A stretch of 28,603 bases of DNA, taken from contig JBEEPT010000063.1 in NCBI GenBank assembly GCA_041190985.1, positions 1 to 28,603 of the forward strand, in the 5' to 3' direction. The notes below the pieces were generated by a model, which was given only the letters and a program-made list of their open reading frames with translations, ran no database searches and was not told the DNA's origin. Below are positions 6,596-13,439 of the stretch, piece after piece. A program made the position numbers and the translations under genes. The DNA is from Malikia sp041190985 (GTDB lineage Bacteria; Pseudomonadota; Gammaproteobacteria; Burkholderiales; Burkholderiaceae_C). Position 1 is the stretch's first letter. Each line of letters starts with the position of its first letter.

Positions 6596-7344
6596 AGCCC
6601 AAGCGCACTGTCGTGCTGGGCAAGCCAGCTCCCACGGTCGTCGGCGCCGACAGCCGAGCCGTCGTGGTCCACCCCAAGGAGTCGAAGCGGGCGGTGCGCG
6701 GCGCGATCCGCCAGGCGCTCGAGGCTGCTGGCCTGAAGCCGGAGCCTGCCCCCGAGCAACAGCAGCAGTCGTTCGGCTTCGACGTGACCCACCAGTTCCT
6801 CGGCGAGGAGTTCTTGCTTTGGCTGTGGTTCCGGTGGGAGATCGACGGCGGCGAGTTCACGCTGCACCGCGGCCTGGTGGTCGGGGTCGCGATCGACGAC
6901 CTGATCGAGTTCGCGCCGCTCAGCGACGACGACACCAGGCAGAGCCTTCGGTTCGGCGTGCCGACGCGCACGGCCGAAGCGCGCCAGGCGCTGCGCAGCG
7001 GCCACCGCCTGGCGAAGGCGCGGCTGCTGGTGGCGACGTCTCTCGACCAGTGGACCGTCGTGCTGGACGCCGGCCGCTGGGTGTTCTCCGGCGTGCGCCT
7101 GCCCGACGACCGCCTCGACAACGAGACGGCATACGACCACTCCTTCGAACGCACCCAGAACTGGCTGGAGCTGCTGACGATCATGGAGGAGCTGTTCGCG
7201 CAGTTCGTGCGCGCGCGAATCGGCAAGGACTGGCCGAAGTGGTGCGCCGAGATCGCCGAGTGGATGGCCGCCGGCAAGAAGCACAAGGCGAAGCCGGCGA
7301 AGGACGAGAAAGTGCCGAAGGGCGGCAGGAAGGCGCGCCTATGA
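6592..7344 (+). CDS. RdgC-pathway partner, probable C-terminal RdgC-like half
   Basis: 250 residues. The centre begins F-L-G-E-E-F-L-L-W-L-W-F-R-W-E and continues through a beta-rich part (V-G-V-A-I-D-D-L-I-E-F-A-P) to A-E-A-R-Q-A-L-R-S-G-H-R-L-A-K-A-R-L-L-V. I recall this pattern from the C-terminal parts of long RdgC homologues. The N-terminal 60 residues are a basic, Gln-rich, disordered linker and the C-terminus is Lys-rich. It overlaps the RdgC-like gene by four bases, so the two may act as a split RdgC. The link to RdgC is from memory of the family and needs a profile search. Confidence 0.55.
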   Translation: MKPKRTVVLGKPAPTVVGADSRAVVVHPKESKRAVRGAIRQALEAAGLKPEPAPEQQQQSFGFDVTHQFLGEEFLLWLWFRWEIDGGEFTLHRGLVVGVAIDDLIEFAPLSDDDTRQSLRFGVPTRTAEARQALRSGHRLAKARLLVATSLDQWTVVLDAGRWVFSGVRLPDDRLDNETAYDHSFERTQNWLELLTIMEELFAQFVRARIGKDWPKWCAEIAEWMAAGKKHKAKPAKDEKVPKGGRKARL

Positions 7345-7649
7345 GGACGCCCAAGGAAGTCTGGTCGGCCACCAGCGACGACGCGCGGTGGATCGACGAC
7401 CAGGTCGCCATGGTCGCGCAGATCATGCGCGAGGCCTTCGACGCGGGCATGCGTGCCGGCGTCGAGTTCGCGGTCGGCGCGGGGGAGCACCACGCCACCG
7501 AGCTCGCCGCCAACCTGGCCCTGCGCCTGCCGCCGTCCGTGGCTGCAGGCCTGCGTGCGCGCATTGCCGGCCTGCGCGACGCCGTGGCGAGGCCGGTGGT
7601 TGTCGATGGCGCCTGGTTCGAAGCGATCCAGGAGCGGAGGAGGGGCTGA
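7341..7649 (+). CDS. Small hypothetical helical protein
   Basis: 102 residues, mostly alpha-helical (D-D-Q-V-A-M-V-A-Q-I-M-R-E-A-F-D-A-G-M-R-A-G-V-E), with no membrane segment. ATGA overlap with the gene before and a single-base overlap with the replication gene after. Unknown; its place suggests an accessory to recombination or replication. Confidence 0.6.
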   Translation: MRTPKEVWSATSDDARWIDDQVAMVAQIMREAFDAGMRAGVEFAVGAGEHHATELAANLALRLPPSVAAGLRARIAGLRDAVARPVVVDGAWFEAIQERRRG

Positions 7650-8254
7650 TGGTCAGCACTCCGAAGGATCCGGCGTTCCTGTTCTACGCCGGGACGTGGA
7701 TGACGTCGGACGAGGTCAGCTGCCTGACCCTGGAACAGCAGGGCGCCTATGTGAGGCTGCTCTGCTTCGCCTGGTTGCACGGGAGCATTCCCGCCTCCGA
7801 GGTCGAGATCCGGGGCTTGCTCGGGCTGCTGTCTGCGTCCGACGAAGTGTTCGCGCGGGTCTGGTCGCCCATGCTGTCGCGTTGCTGGGTCAGATTGCCT
7901 GGGACTCCCGGGCGACTCATCAACCAACGGCTGGAGCACGAGCGGGCCGAGCGCCACCGGAAAGCTGCCGAGATGCGAGCGCGAGGCCAAGCAGGAGGCC
8001 AGCGGAGCGCCGAGCAGCGGGCAAGCGGAGACCCAAGCAGAGGGTCAAGCAGAGGGCAACCAGAACCCCAAGCAGAGGGTCAAGCAGGAGGCAAGCCTTC
8101 CACTTCCACTTCCACTGCCAGAATGGATGGGAGGATGGATGGTGGTTCCTCTGTGTCCCAGAACCAGAAGGGGGAGGGTGTTAGTACTCCGAGGGGCGGT
8201 TCGCAGCTCGCCGGCGACGTCGCTGGCTCCGTGCTGCGGAAGGTCGCCCAATGA
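7649..8254 (+). CDS. DUF1376-like phage replication protein
   Basis: 201 residues with a strong ribosome binding site (GGAGGAGGGG). Residues 10-60 (F-L-F-Y-A-G-T-W-M-T-S-D-E-V-S-C-L-T-L-E-Q-Q-G-A-Y-V-R-L-L-C) match the DUF1376/YdaU pattern found in phage replication initiators and helicase-loader operons. The second half (120-180) is a disordered Gly/Ser/Gln/Arg tract encoded by 12-bp DNA repeats (8022-8091). This recalls lambda O, where the origin lies inside the initiator gene. Probable role: origin recognition or recruitment of the host helicase. The family call is fairly good; the origin role is inference. Confidence 0.7.
   Translation: MVSTPKDPAFLFYAGTWMTSDEVSCLTLEQQGAYVRLLCFAWLHGSIPASEVEIRGLLGLLSASDEVFARVWSPMLSRCWVRLPGTPGRLINQRLEHERAERHRKAAEMRARGQAGGQRSAEQRASGDPSRGSSRGQPEPQAEGQAGGKPSTSTSTARMDGRMDGGSSVSQNQKGEGVSTPRGGSQLAGDVAGSVLRKVAQ
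8022..8091 (+). repeat. Iteron-like tandem 12-bp repeats (candidate replication origin)
   Basis: Units related to CAAGCAGAGGGT start at 8022, 8034, 8046, 8057 (degenerate), 8069 and 8081, a 11-12 base period, with an isolated earlier copy at 7988. Copies at 8034, 8046 and 8069 are identical over 11 bases. They are followed by (CTTCCA)x3 at about 8097-8115 and GGATGG repeats (about 8122-8143), less GC-rich than the surroundings. The array sits inside the replication gene. Confidence 0.55.
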
Positions 8255-8853
8255 CGCTCGACCTGATCGTCGACGAGCTGCGCGTGGCCGACGTGCACGC
8301 GGGGTTCCCCGACCAGCGGCTCGAGCTGGCGCAGGTCCTGCTGGCCGACGGGGTCACCGCGGCGGATGTCTCGCTGCTCGCCGAGCATTGCCGGCAGACG
8401 GTCGCCAGCGGCTCGCCTGCGCGCGTCCTGGCCTCGCTGCTGGCCGATCCGGCGAAGCGGGCGCCACGGCTTGCCGACCTCCGCGAAGTCGCGGCGGCGA
8501 AGGCGCGGCGCGCTGCCGAGGCATGCCGAGCGTTCGGCGACCGGCCGTACCAGCGAGGGCCGACCGAAGGCGAGGATCGGGCCCGGTGGGCCCGTGACTT
8601 CAACGCGGTAGTCGCGTTCGCGTTGGTCGTCGTCGAGGGCAAGTCGCGCGCCACCGTCGCCGCGGACATGGGCGTTGACCTCGACGTGCTCGAGGCACTG
8701 ATTGCCCGCGGTCGTGAGCTGCGGCCACGCGGCCCCAGACGGCCGCTGCAGGGGGGCGACGACGGCAACGACGAGGCGGAGCGCCGCCGAACGTTCCGCG
8801 ACCAGATGCGATTCAAGACGCCGGCCACGCCGGCAGGAGGCAGAGATGGCTAG
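8251..8853 (+). CDS. Hypothetical protein, likely replication accessory
   Basis: 200 residues, almost entirely helical, with an acidic N-terminal half (L-D-L-I-V-D-E-L-R-V-A-D-V-H-A-G-F) and a basic C-terminus (R-P-R-G-P-R-R, then E-A-E-R-R-R-T-F-R-D). Residues 130-160 (V-V-V-E-G-K-S-R-A-T-V-A-A-D-M-G-V-D) could form a helix-turn-helix. ATGA overlap with the DUF1376-like gene supports a shared function. No family named. Confidence 0.6.
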   Translation: MTLDLIVDELRVADVHAGFPDQRLELAQVLLADGVTAADVSLLAEHCRQTVASGSPARVLASLLADPAKRAPRLADLREVAAAKARRAAEACRAFGDRPYQRGPTEGEDRARWARDFNAVVAFALVVVEGKSRATVAADMGVDLDVLEALIARGRELRPRGPRRPLQGGDDGNDEAERRRTFRDQMRFKTPATPAGGRDG

Positions 8854-10705
8854 GGTGTTCCTGTTGCTGTTCGTGTTCGCCGCCGCGCTGCGCGCGCAGG
8901 TCGTGCGGATCGAGAACCTTGCGCCGACGCCGTTCGTCGGCTGGAAGCGGGTCACGGTCGACCAGGCGCCCCCGCGCCAGGTGGGCCGCGTCGGCGACAC
9001 GCTGTTCGTCGTCGGGCGCGCGGTGGGCCTCGACACTCGCGTCGTCGACTTGCGGGTGTCGCTGCCGCCCGGCGGCAAGCTGACCGTCGACCTGGCCGCC
9101 GCGCAGCCGGCGGCGTGGTCGCTGGGCGGCCTGCCGGCGTCGCCGACGGCGTTCTTCGGCGGCTGGGCGACCGTCTCCGGCACGCCGCTGCAACTCGTGT
9201 CGCTGGCCGCCGACGGTGCTGGCTGGCTGGTGCATATGCGCGCTCGGCCGACGCCGGCTGAGCCGATGCTGTGCGTCGACCTCTGGCTGGTGTGGTATCC
9301 CGACGTGCCTGGCTGGGCGCGCGGCGAGGTCCTGGTCGCGGCGAGCAACCCTGCCGTACCAGCGATGGCCGCGGTCGTGCCCAACGGCTTCACCGTGGGT
9401 TTTGGGTCCGCGATCGTCGCGGTGCCGGGCGGTTCGGGTCCGCTGCTGGCACCAGGGACGGTGCTAGCCGATGGCCAGGCACGGGCCGTCCCGGTGACGT
9501 TCGTGTGGCCGGCGAAGCTGCAGAGCGTGGCGGACTTCGGTTCGGTGGTTGCTGATGCGCAGATGGGCGTCGTGGGAGTGGGCATCGGGAAGCTGCTGGC
9601 GAACGGCAACCCGGTCTACCTGCCGTCGTTCAACGCGCGCGCGTGGGCCGCTGGGCTGCTGCCTGAGGCTGTGCGGCGCCTGCACACGTGGGAGCCGGCA
9701 GTGTGCGGGCCGGCGAGCGCGAGCCCCTCTGCAGGCGAGCAGGAGGACAGCGTGTTCACGCGCGGCGAGGCGCTGCTGCCCGGCGGGGTCGGCGCTGAGC
9801 TGGTGGCCTACCTGAGCGCGCTGAAGCTCGCTGCGCGCCCGATCCAGCACCGCGAGGCCGACGGGTCAATGCTCGACGGTGCGCGGCACCCGCAGCTGGT
9901 GTGCTGGGATGGGCGGCCGCACTGGCACACGGGCGTGTCGCCCGATCGGCTGGGCAAGCCGGCGAACCTCGACGTCGCCGCGGCGAACGGATTTTGGGGG
10001 CCCGACGTCGAACACGCGATGTTCGCGACGCTCGCCGCCGGCGCGCGCCTCACCGGCTCGCCGGCGTGCCAGCAGCTGCTGCGCCAGCTGGCGGTGCTCT
10101 ACCCGCTGCAGTGGACCACGCAGCCGGGCTGGTCGACCAGCGAGCCGTTCGCGGCGCGTGCGGTTGGCTGGGAGGGCATCCTGGCGGTGCACCTGTGGCG
10201 CGAGCTCGAGGACCGCGGCGCGGCGGCCGCGGTGCGCGCGCACTACGCGCAGCGCGTCGCCTCAGTCCTGGTGCCAAAACTAGACGTGGCCCAGTGGAGC
10301 ATCTGGGACGTGCGCGTCGACGACCCTCGGCTCGGCGCCGGCCGGCGGTGGATCCCATGGCAGCAGGCCCTCGGCGCCTACGGCCTCGACCTGGCCGGCG
10401 AGCAGTTCGGACTGCCGGCCGCGCGCGCGGTGGCCCTTCGCGCAGCGCGGCGAGTGCTCGACGACGCCTGGCGCCAGGTCGGCGGGCGCTGGGTGTGCTG
10501 CGAGAGCGGGCTGCTGGCGGAGCCTGGTGGCGCCGGCGGCACGTTCAGTGAGGGGTTCGCGTTCTACGGAATGCCGCTGGCGCCGTGCGTGGTGCTGCGC
10601 CACGAGCCCGGCAACGCGAAGGCGAAGGCCATCCTGGCACAGCTGCGCCCGAGCGCGAACGAGCCGAAGCACACGCGCTGGATCGCGCCGGGGGCGCCAT
10701 GGTGA
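8846..10705 (+). CDS. Large secreted protein of unknown function
   Basis: 619 residues. Residues 1-17 are a clear Sec signal peptide (R-V-F-L-L-L-F-V-F-A-A-A-L-R-A, cleavage probably after Ala17). Residues 18-270 look beta-rich; residues 330-600 look like an all-alpha array (for example E-H-A-M-F-A-T-L-A-A-G-A-R-L-T-G). A beta domain followed by a helical toroid is an arrangement seen in some polysaccharide lyases and glycoside hydrolases, but I see no catalytic signature. The start overlaps the previous gene by eight bases; ribosome binding site GGAGG (8836-8840). A secreted protein between replication and methyltransferase genes is unusual for a phage: it may be a lysogenic-conversion gene or a surface-glycan enzyme. 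Function not recognised. Confidence 0.8.
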   Translation: MARVFLLLFVFAAALRAQVVRIENLAPTPFVGWKRVTVDQAPPRQVGRVGDTLFVVGRAVGLDTRVVDLRVSLPPGGKLTVDLAAAQPAAWSLGGLPASPTAFFGGWATVSGTPLQLVSLAADGAGWLVHMRARPTPAEPMLCVDLWLVWYPDVPGWARGEVLVAASNPAVPAMAAVVPNGFTVGFGSAIVAVPGGSGPLLAPGTVLADGQARAVPVTFVWPAKLQSVADFGSVVADAQMGVVGVGIGKLLANGNPVYLPSFNARAWAAGLLPEAVRRLHTWEPAVCGPASASPSAGEQEDSVFTRGEALLPGGVGAELVAYLSALKLAARPIQHREADGSMLDGARHPQLVCWDGRPHWHTGVSPDRLGKPANLDVAAANGFWGPDVEHAMFATLAAGARLTGSPACQQLLRQLAVLYPLQWTTQPGWSTSEPFAARAVGWEGILAVHLWRELEDRGAAAAVRAHYAQRVASVLVPKLDVAQWSIWDVRVDDPRLGAGRRWIPWQQALGAYGLDLAGEQFGLPAARAVALRAARRVLDDAWRQVGGRWVCCESGLLAEPGGAGGTFSEGFAFYGMPLAPCVVLRHEPGNAKAKAILAQLRPSANEPKHTRWIAPGAPW

Positions 10706-10743
10706 TCGTCATTGGCAACGGCGGAGGCGTCGCGCCGCCATGA
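10699..10743 (+). CDS. 14-residue linking ORF
   Basis: ATG at 10699 overlaps the stop of the secreted-protein gene, and its TGA (10741-10743) overlaps the ATG of the methyltransferase (10740). The peptide would be M-V-I-V-I-G-N-G-G-G-V-A-P-P. A ribosome binding site for the methyltransferase (GGAGG) lies inside it. It may serve only to pass ribosomes from one gene to the next. Confidence 0.35.
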   Translation: MVIVIGNGGGVAPP

Positions 10744-11675
10744 CCCTCCGCGAGCTTCACCTGTTTGCCGGCATCGGCGGAGGAATCCTCGGTGGCCTTC
10801 TGCTCGGTCACCGATGCGTCGGTGCGGTCGAGATCGATCCCTACTGCCGGCGCGTTCTCGAGACTCGGCAGCGCGATGGAATCCTTGAGTCCTTCCCGAT
10901 CCATGACGACATCCGAACCTTCGACGGAACCGCCTGGCGAGACCGAGTCGACGTCGTTGCCGGCGGCTTCCCGTGCCAGGACATCAGCGAAGCCGGCAAG
11001 CGGGCCGGCCTCGACGGAGCGCGCAGTGGACTCTGGTGGGAGATGCTCCGCGTCATTCGCGAAGTGGGACCACGCTACGTCTTCGTGGAGAACGTCGCAG
11101 GGCTGCTTGTTCGGGGGCTCGATCGCGTTCTCGGATCGCTGGCCGAACTCGGGTTCGATGCGGAGTGGTGCGTGCGTTCGGCTGCCGACGTCGGCGCCCC
11201 GCACCGGCGGAAGCGGCTTTGGCTGCTTGCCCGTAGTGCCGACGCCGCTGGCTGCGGATTCGCGCGCGACTGCGAACCTCACGGTGAAGCGTGCCCCGGG
11301 ATCGCGGCCTCGCAACGCTGGGACGACGCTGACGGACTTCGTGCGGCTGTGGCCAACGCCACTAACATCGGACGCGTCGAAGGGAGGGACGCACTTCGGT
11401 CGCGGCAACCTGACGCTGCGCGGCATGGTGATGCTGGCGACGCCGACCGCGCGCGACTGGCGCAGCGGCAAGGCCAGCGACGCGACGCACGCGAACAACA
11501 GCCGACCGCTGTCCGAGCAGGTTGGGCAACTGAACCCCGCGTGGGTCGAGTGGCTCATGGGGTTCCCGCTCGCGTGGACCGACTGCGATCGCTCGGGAAC
11601 TCGCAGGTTCCGGCGGTGGCGGCGACTGCATTTGCCGAGTTGATGGATCGGTTTGGCAACACGGGAGGTGGGTGA
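10740..11675 (+). CDS. DNA cytosine-5 methyltransferase
   Basis: 311 residues with the C5-methylase motifs in order: motif I F-A-G-I-G-G (9-14), motif IV G-F-P-C-Q-D-I-S with catalytic Cys79, motif VI V-E-N-V (116-119), motif VIII H-R-R-K-R-L-W, and motif X L-G-N-S-Q-V-P near the C-terminus. It transfers methyl from SAM to cytosine in a target sequence that cannot be read from here; a stand-alone phage Dcm usually protects phage DNA from host restriction. No partner nuclease gene is adjacent. Codon third positions carry more A/T than in neighbouring genes (GGA, CGA, CTT, GTT), and from about 11280 to 11590 the +1 frame shows the stronger GC3 bias. This fits overlapping coding with the ORF at 10876-11643. 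Confidence 0.92.
   Translation: MTLRELHLFAGIGGGILGGLLLGHRCVGAVEIDPYCRRVLETRQRDGILESFPIHDDIRTFDGTAWRDRVDVVAGGFPCQDISEAGKRAGLDGARSGLWWEMLRVIREVGPRYVFVENVAGLLVRGLDRVLGSLAELGFDAEWCVRSAADVGAPHRRKRLWLLARSADAAGCGFARDCEPHGEACPGIAASQRWDDADGLRAAVANATNIGRVEGRDALRSRQPDAARHGDAGDADRARLAQRQGQRRDAREQQPTAVRAGWATEPRVGRVAHGVPARVDRLRSLGNSQVPAVAATAFAELMDRFGNTGGG
10876..11643 (+). CDS. Overlapping ORF in +1 frame of the methyltransferase
   Basis: 255 residues from the ATG at 10876 (the frame is open back to 10765). It lies wholly inside the methyltransferase gene. The N-terminal half is Ser/Thr-rich (S-L-P-A-A-S-R-A-R-T-S-A-K-P-A, then S-S-W-R-T-S-Q-G-C-L). The C-terminal half has W-P-T-P-L-T-S-D, A-T-P-T-A-R-D-W-R-S-G-K and L-N-P-A-W-V-E-W-L-M-G-F-P-L-A-W-T-D, a pattern I recall from stand-alone phage proteins found near Dcm genes. 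Between about 11280 and 11590 nearly all third bases of this frame are G/C, as in the true genes of this phage. Either both frames are translated, or a frameshift joins them. Confidence 0.55.
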   Translation: MESLSPSRSMTTSEPSTEPPGETESTSLPAASRARTSAKPASGPASTERAVDSGGRCSASFAKWDHATSSWRTSQGCLFGGSIAFSDRWPNSGSMRSGACVRLPTSAPRTGGSGFGCLPVVPTPLAADSRATANLTVKRAPGSRPRNAGTTLTDFVRLWPTPLTSDASKGGTHFGRGNLTLRGMVMLATPTARDWRSGKASDATHANNSRPLSEQVGQLNPAWVEWLMGFPLAWTDCDRSGTRRFRRWRRLHLPS

Positions 11676-12025
11676 TGGAGCACGCGATTCTGTTTCTGTC
11701 GCTGTTGGTTGCCCACGCGGTGTGCGACTACCCACTGCAGGGCGACTTCCTCGCAAAGGCGAAGAACCCTGCACAGCCGCTTCCTGGTGTCCCGTGGCCG
11801 TGGGCAATGGGGGCGCACGCTGCTATCCACGCCGGAGCCGTTGCCGGTGCGTTTGCGTGGCGGTGCGGCCCCGCGGCTGGGCTGCTCTTCGGAGTCGTCG
11901 AGTTCGCGATGCACTTCGCGATCGACTACGCAAAGTGTCGTGGAGCCATTGGCTTCAGCTTCGACCAGGTACTGCACGTCTGGTGCAAGGCGTCCTATGT
12001 GCTGGCGCTGTGGCTGGTGCAGTGA
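11675..12025 (+). CDS. DUF3307-like small membrane protein
   Basis: 116 residues; the ATG at 11675 overlaps the methyltransferase stop (TGATG), with GGGAGGTGGG as ribosome binding site. Features of DUF3307: an N-terminal hydrophobic helix ending L-L-V-A-H-A-V-C-D-Y-P-L-Q-G-D-F-L-A, central A-A-I-H-A-G, then E-F-A-M-H-F-A-I-D-Y-A-K-C and D-Q-V-L-H. Three to four transmembrane helices with buried His/Asp residues are expected. DUF3307 proteins are common in phages and bacteria; their role is not established. Confidence 0.75.
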   Translation: MEHAILFLSLLVAHAVCDYPLQGDFLAKAKNPAQPLPGVPWPWAMGAHAAIHAGAVAGAFAWRCGPAAGLLFGVVEFAMHFAIDYAKCRGAIGFSFDQVLHVWCKASYVLALWLVQ

Positions 12026-12435
12026 TGGTGCGCGTCGTCCTGCCATGGCCGTCGAACGCGCTGTCGCCGAACGCGCGGCACGGACACTGGGCGCAGCAGC
12101 GAAGCGCCCAGAAGCGCTACCGCGACACGTGCTACCTGTCGGTGCTCGAGCAGCGCGTGCGGCTGCCGCGCGGCGTCGACCGCTTCGACGTGCTGCTGCA
12201 GTTCCTGCCGCCGGACGCCAGGCGCTACGACCGCGACAACCTGGTCGCGCGGATGAAGGCGGGCCTCGACGGCGTGGCGCGGGCCTGGGACATCGACGAC
12301 GTCCGGTTCGTCCGCGTCGCCGGCGAGCTGGTGGAGGTCCGCGATGCGAGCACGCCCTGCGTGCTGGTGCACGTGACCCCGCACGCCGCAACGAACATGG
12401 CCGCCGGCACTTCGCCGGTTGCCCCAACTGAGTGA
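12025..12435 (+). CDS. RusA-like Holliday junction resolvase
   Basis: 136 residues. The N-terminus (V-L-P-W-P-S-N-A-L-S-P-N-A-R) and the acidic motif D-A-R-R-Y-D-R-D-N-L (Asp64, Asp69, Asp71), followed by M-K-A-G-L-D-G-V-A-R-A-W-D-I-D-D, match RusA-family endonucleases, whose clustered aspartates bind Mg2+ and cut four-way junctions. The usual RusA length is 120-140 residues. In phages it resolves recombination or replication branches before packaging, which fits its place just upstream of the terminase genes. Single-base overlap with the DUF3307-like gene. Confidence 0.85.
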   Translation: MVRVVLPWPSNALSPNARHGHWAQQRSAQKRYRDTCYLSVLEQRVRLPRGVDRFDVLLQFLPPDARRYDRDNLVARMKAGLDGVARAWDIDDVRFVRVAGELVEVRDASTPCVLVHVTPHAATNMAAGTSPVAPTE

Positions 12436-12443
12436 GGAGAACG

Positions 12444-13382
12444 ATGACCGAGAACGAGACGCAGACGACGGCCGAGCCAACCCAAGCCGAACCGAACAAC
12501 CCCAACCCGAGCCAGCCAGCGCCGGTGGTGGCGCTGCCGCGCGCCTTCCGCAGCATCAAGACCGTGACCGCGGCGAAGATCGTCGCCATGGGTCCGATCG
12601 GCGACGGCAGCAGCTACACGCTGGCCCTGGAGCCGGTGGACAGCGGCGCGCAGGTCGTGGTGTCGGCGCAGTGGGTGAAGGAGAAGCGCGCCGAGCCTGG
12701 CGGCTACTTCGTGCGCTACGCCGACGGCTACGAGTCGTGGTCGCCTGCGGAGGCGTTTGAGAAGGGCTACGTCGAGCTCGACCTGAACCGGCCGCCGACG
12801 AGCCCCGACGAGGCCAGTGCTTTGTTTGCGTCGATCACGATGGCGCTGAGCGCGCTGGCCGACGCTGGCATCGAGGCCGAGACGCTGCAGAAGGGCATCA
12901 TCGAGCTGCGCCGGCAGCGCGACGAGCGTCCCGAGGTGCAGCCCATGAAGGCGCCGGAGCCGGAGCCGGACCCGGTGCGTTTCGTGACCACGCACGAGGT
13001 GAACGAGGCGAACCGCCGTCTGGAGATCCGCGTGCTCGACGCACCGGGCAGCGGCGGCGCCAGCCACCTGTTCGAGATCCGCGGCTTCGACACCGCCAGC
13101 AACCCGTCGTGTCCGTTCGTGCGGCGCTACGGCCAGCCGGCGCGGCACAGCACGCTGCTGTTCCAGAACGGGCCGATCGCCGAGGTCGGCGTCAACGGCA
13201 TCACGCACGAGGCCTTGCTGGCGGTGGTGATCGACCGCATGGAGGGCTTCCAGGCTGGGCCCTACAAGTGCAACGAGAACGCGCTGGCCCTGGCGCACCT
13301 GAAGCAAGCGGTGGGGCACCTGCACGCCCGCACGCAGCGGCGGGAGCAGGCCGGCACGGAGGGCACCCACCAGGGGACCTGA
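12444..13382 (+). CDS. Protein with C-terminal Acb2/Tad1-like domain (candidate anti-CBASS/anti-Thoeris)
   Basis: 312 residues. The ATG at 12444 is preferred over the GTG at 12432 because AGGAG (12435-12439) stands five bases before it. An N-terminal Pro/Asn/Gln-rich linker (1-30) leads to a small domain with Y-F-V-R-Y-A-D-G-Y-E-S-W-S-P (about 95-110), then an acidic linker (E-P-E-P-D-P). The last about 63 residues (H-E-A-L-L-A-V-V-I-D-R-M-E-G-F-Q-A-G-P, C-N-E-N-A-L-A-L-A-H-L, E-G-T-H) fit the Acb2/Tad1 pattern. Those proteins sponge cyclic nucleotide signals of CBASS and Thoeris defence. Known examples are small single-domain proteins; here the domain is fused to a longer N-terminal part. 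Activity is inferred. Confidence 0.7.
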   Translation: MTENETQTTAEPTQAEPNNPNPSQPAPVVALPRAFRSIKTVTAAKIVAMGPIGDGSSYTLALEPVDSGAQVVVSAQWVKEKRAEPGGYFVRYADGYESWSPAEAFEKGYVELDLNRPPTSPDEASALFASITMALSALADAGIEAETLQKGIIELRRQRDERPEVQPMKAPEPEPDPVRFVTTHEVNEANRRLEIRVLDAPGSGGASHLFEIRGFDTASNPSCPFVRRYGQPARHSTLLFQNGPIAEVGVNGITHEALLAVVIDRMEGFQAGPYKCNENALALAHLKQAVGHLHARTQRREQAGTEGTHQGT

Positions 13383-13393
13383 CGGCCCTGGGT

Positions 13394-13424
13394 CAAGGTG
13401 CAGCCACTGCACCTTGGCTGCACC
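13394..13424 (+). promoter_or_regulatory. Two nested, mutually exclusive inverted repeats before terminase
   Basis: CAAGGTGCA (13394-13402) pairs perfectly with TGCACCTTG (13408-13416) over a 5-base loop. GGTGCAGCC (13397-13405) pairs perfectly with GGCTGCACC (13416-13424) over a 10-base loop. The two 9-bp stems share bases and cannot form together. The element lies in the gap between the Acb2-like gene and the small terminase. It may be an RNA switch or terminator, an operator, or a terminase recognition (cos/pac) site. Confidence 0.55.
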
Positions 13425-13439
13425 CCGACTACACCTACG

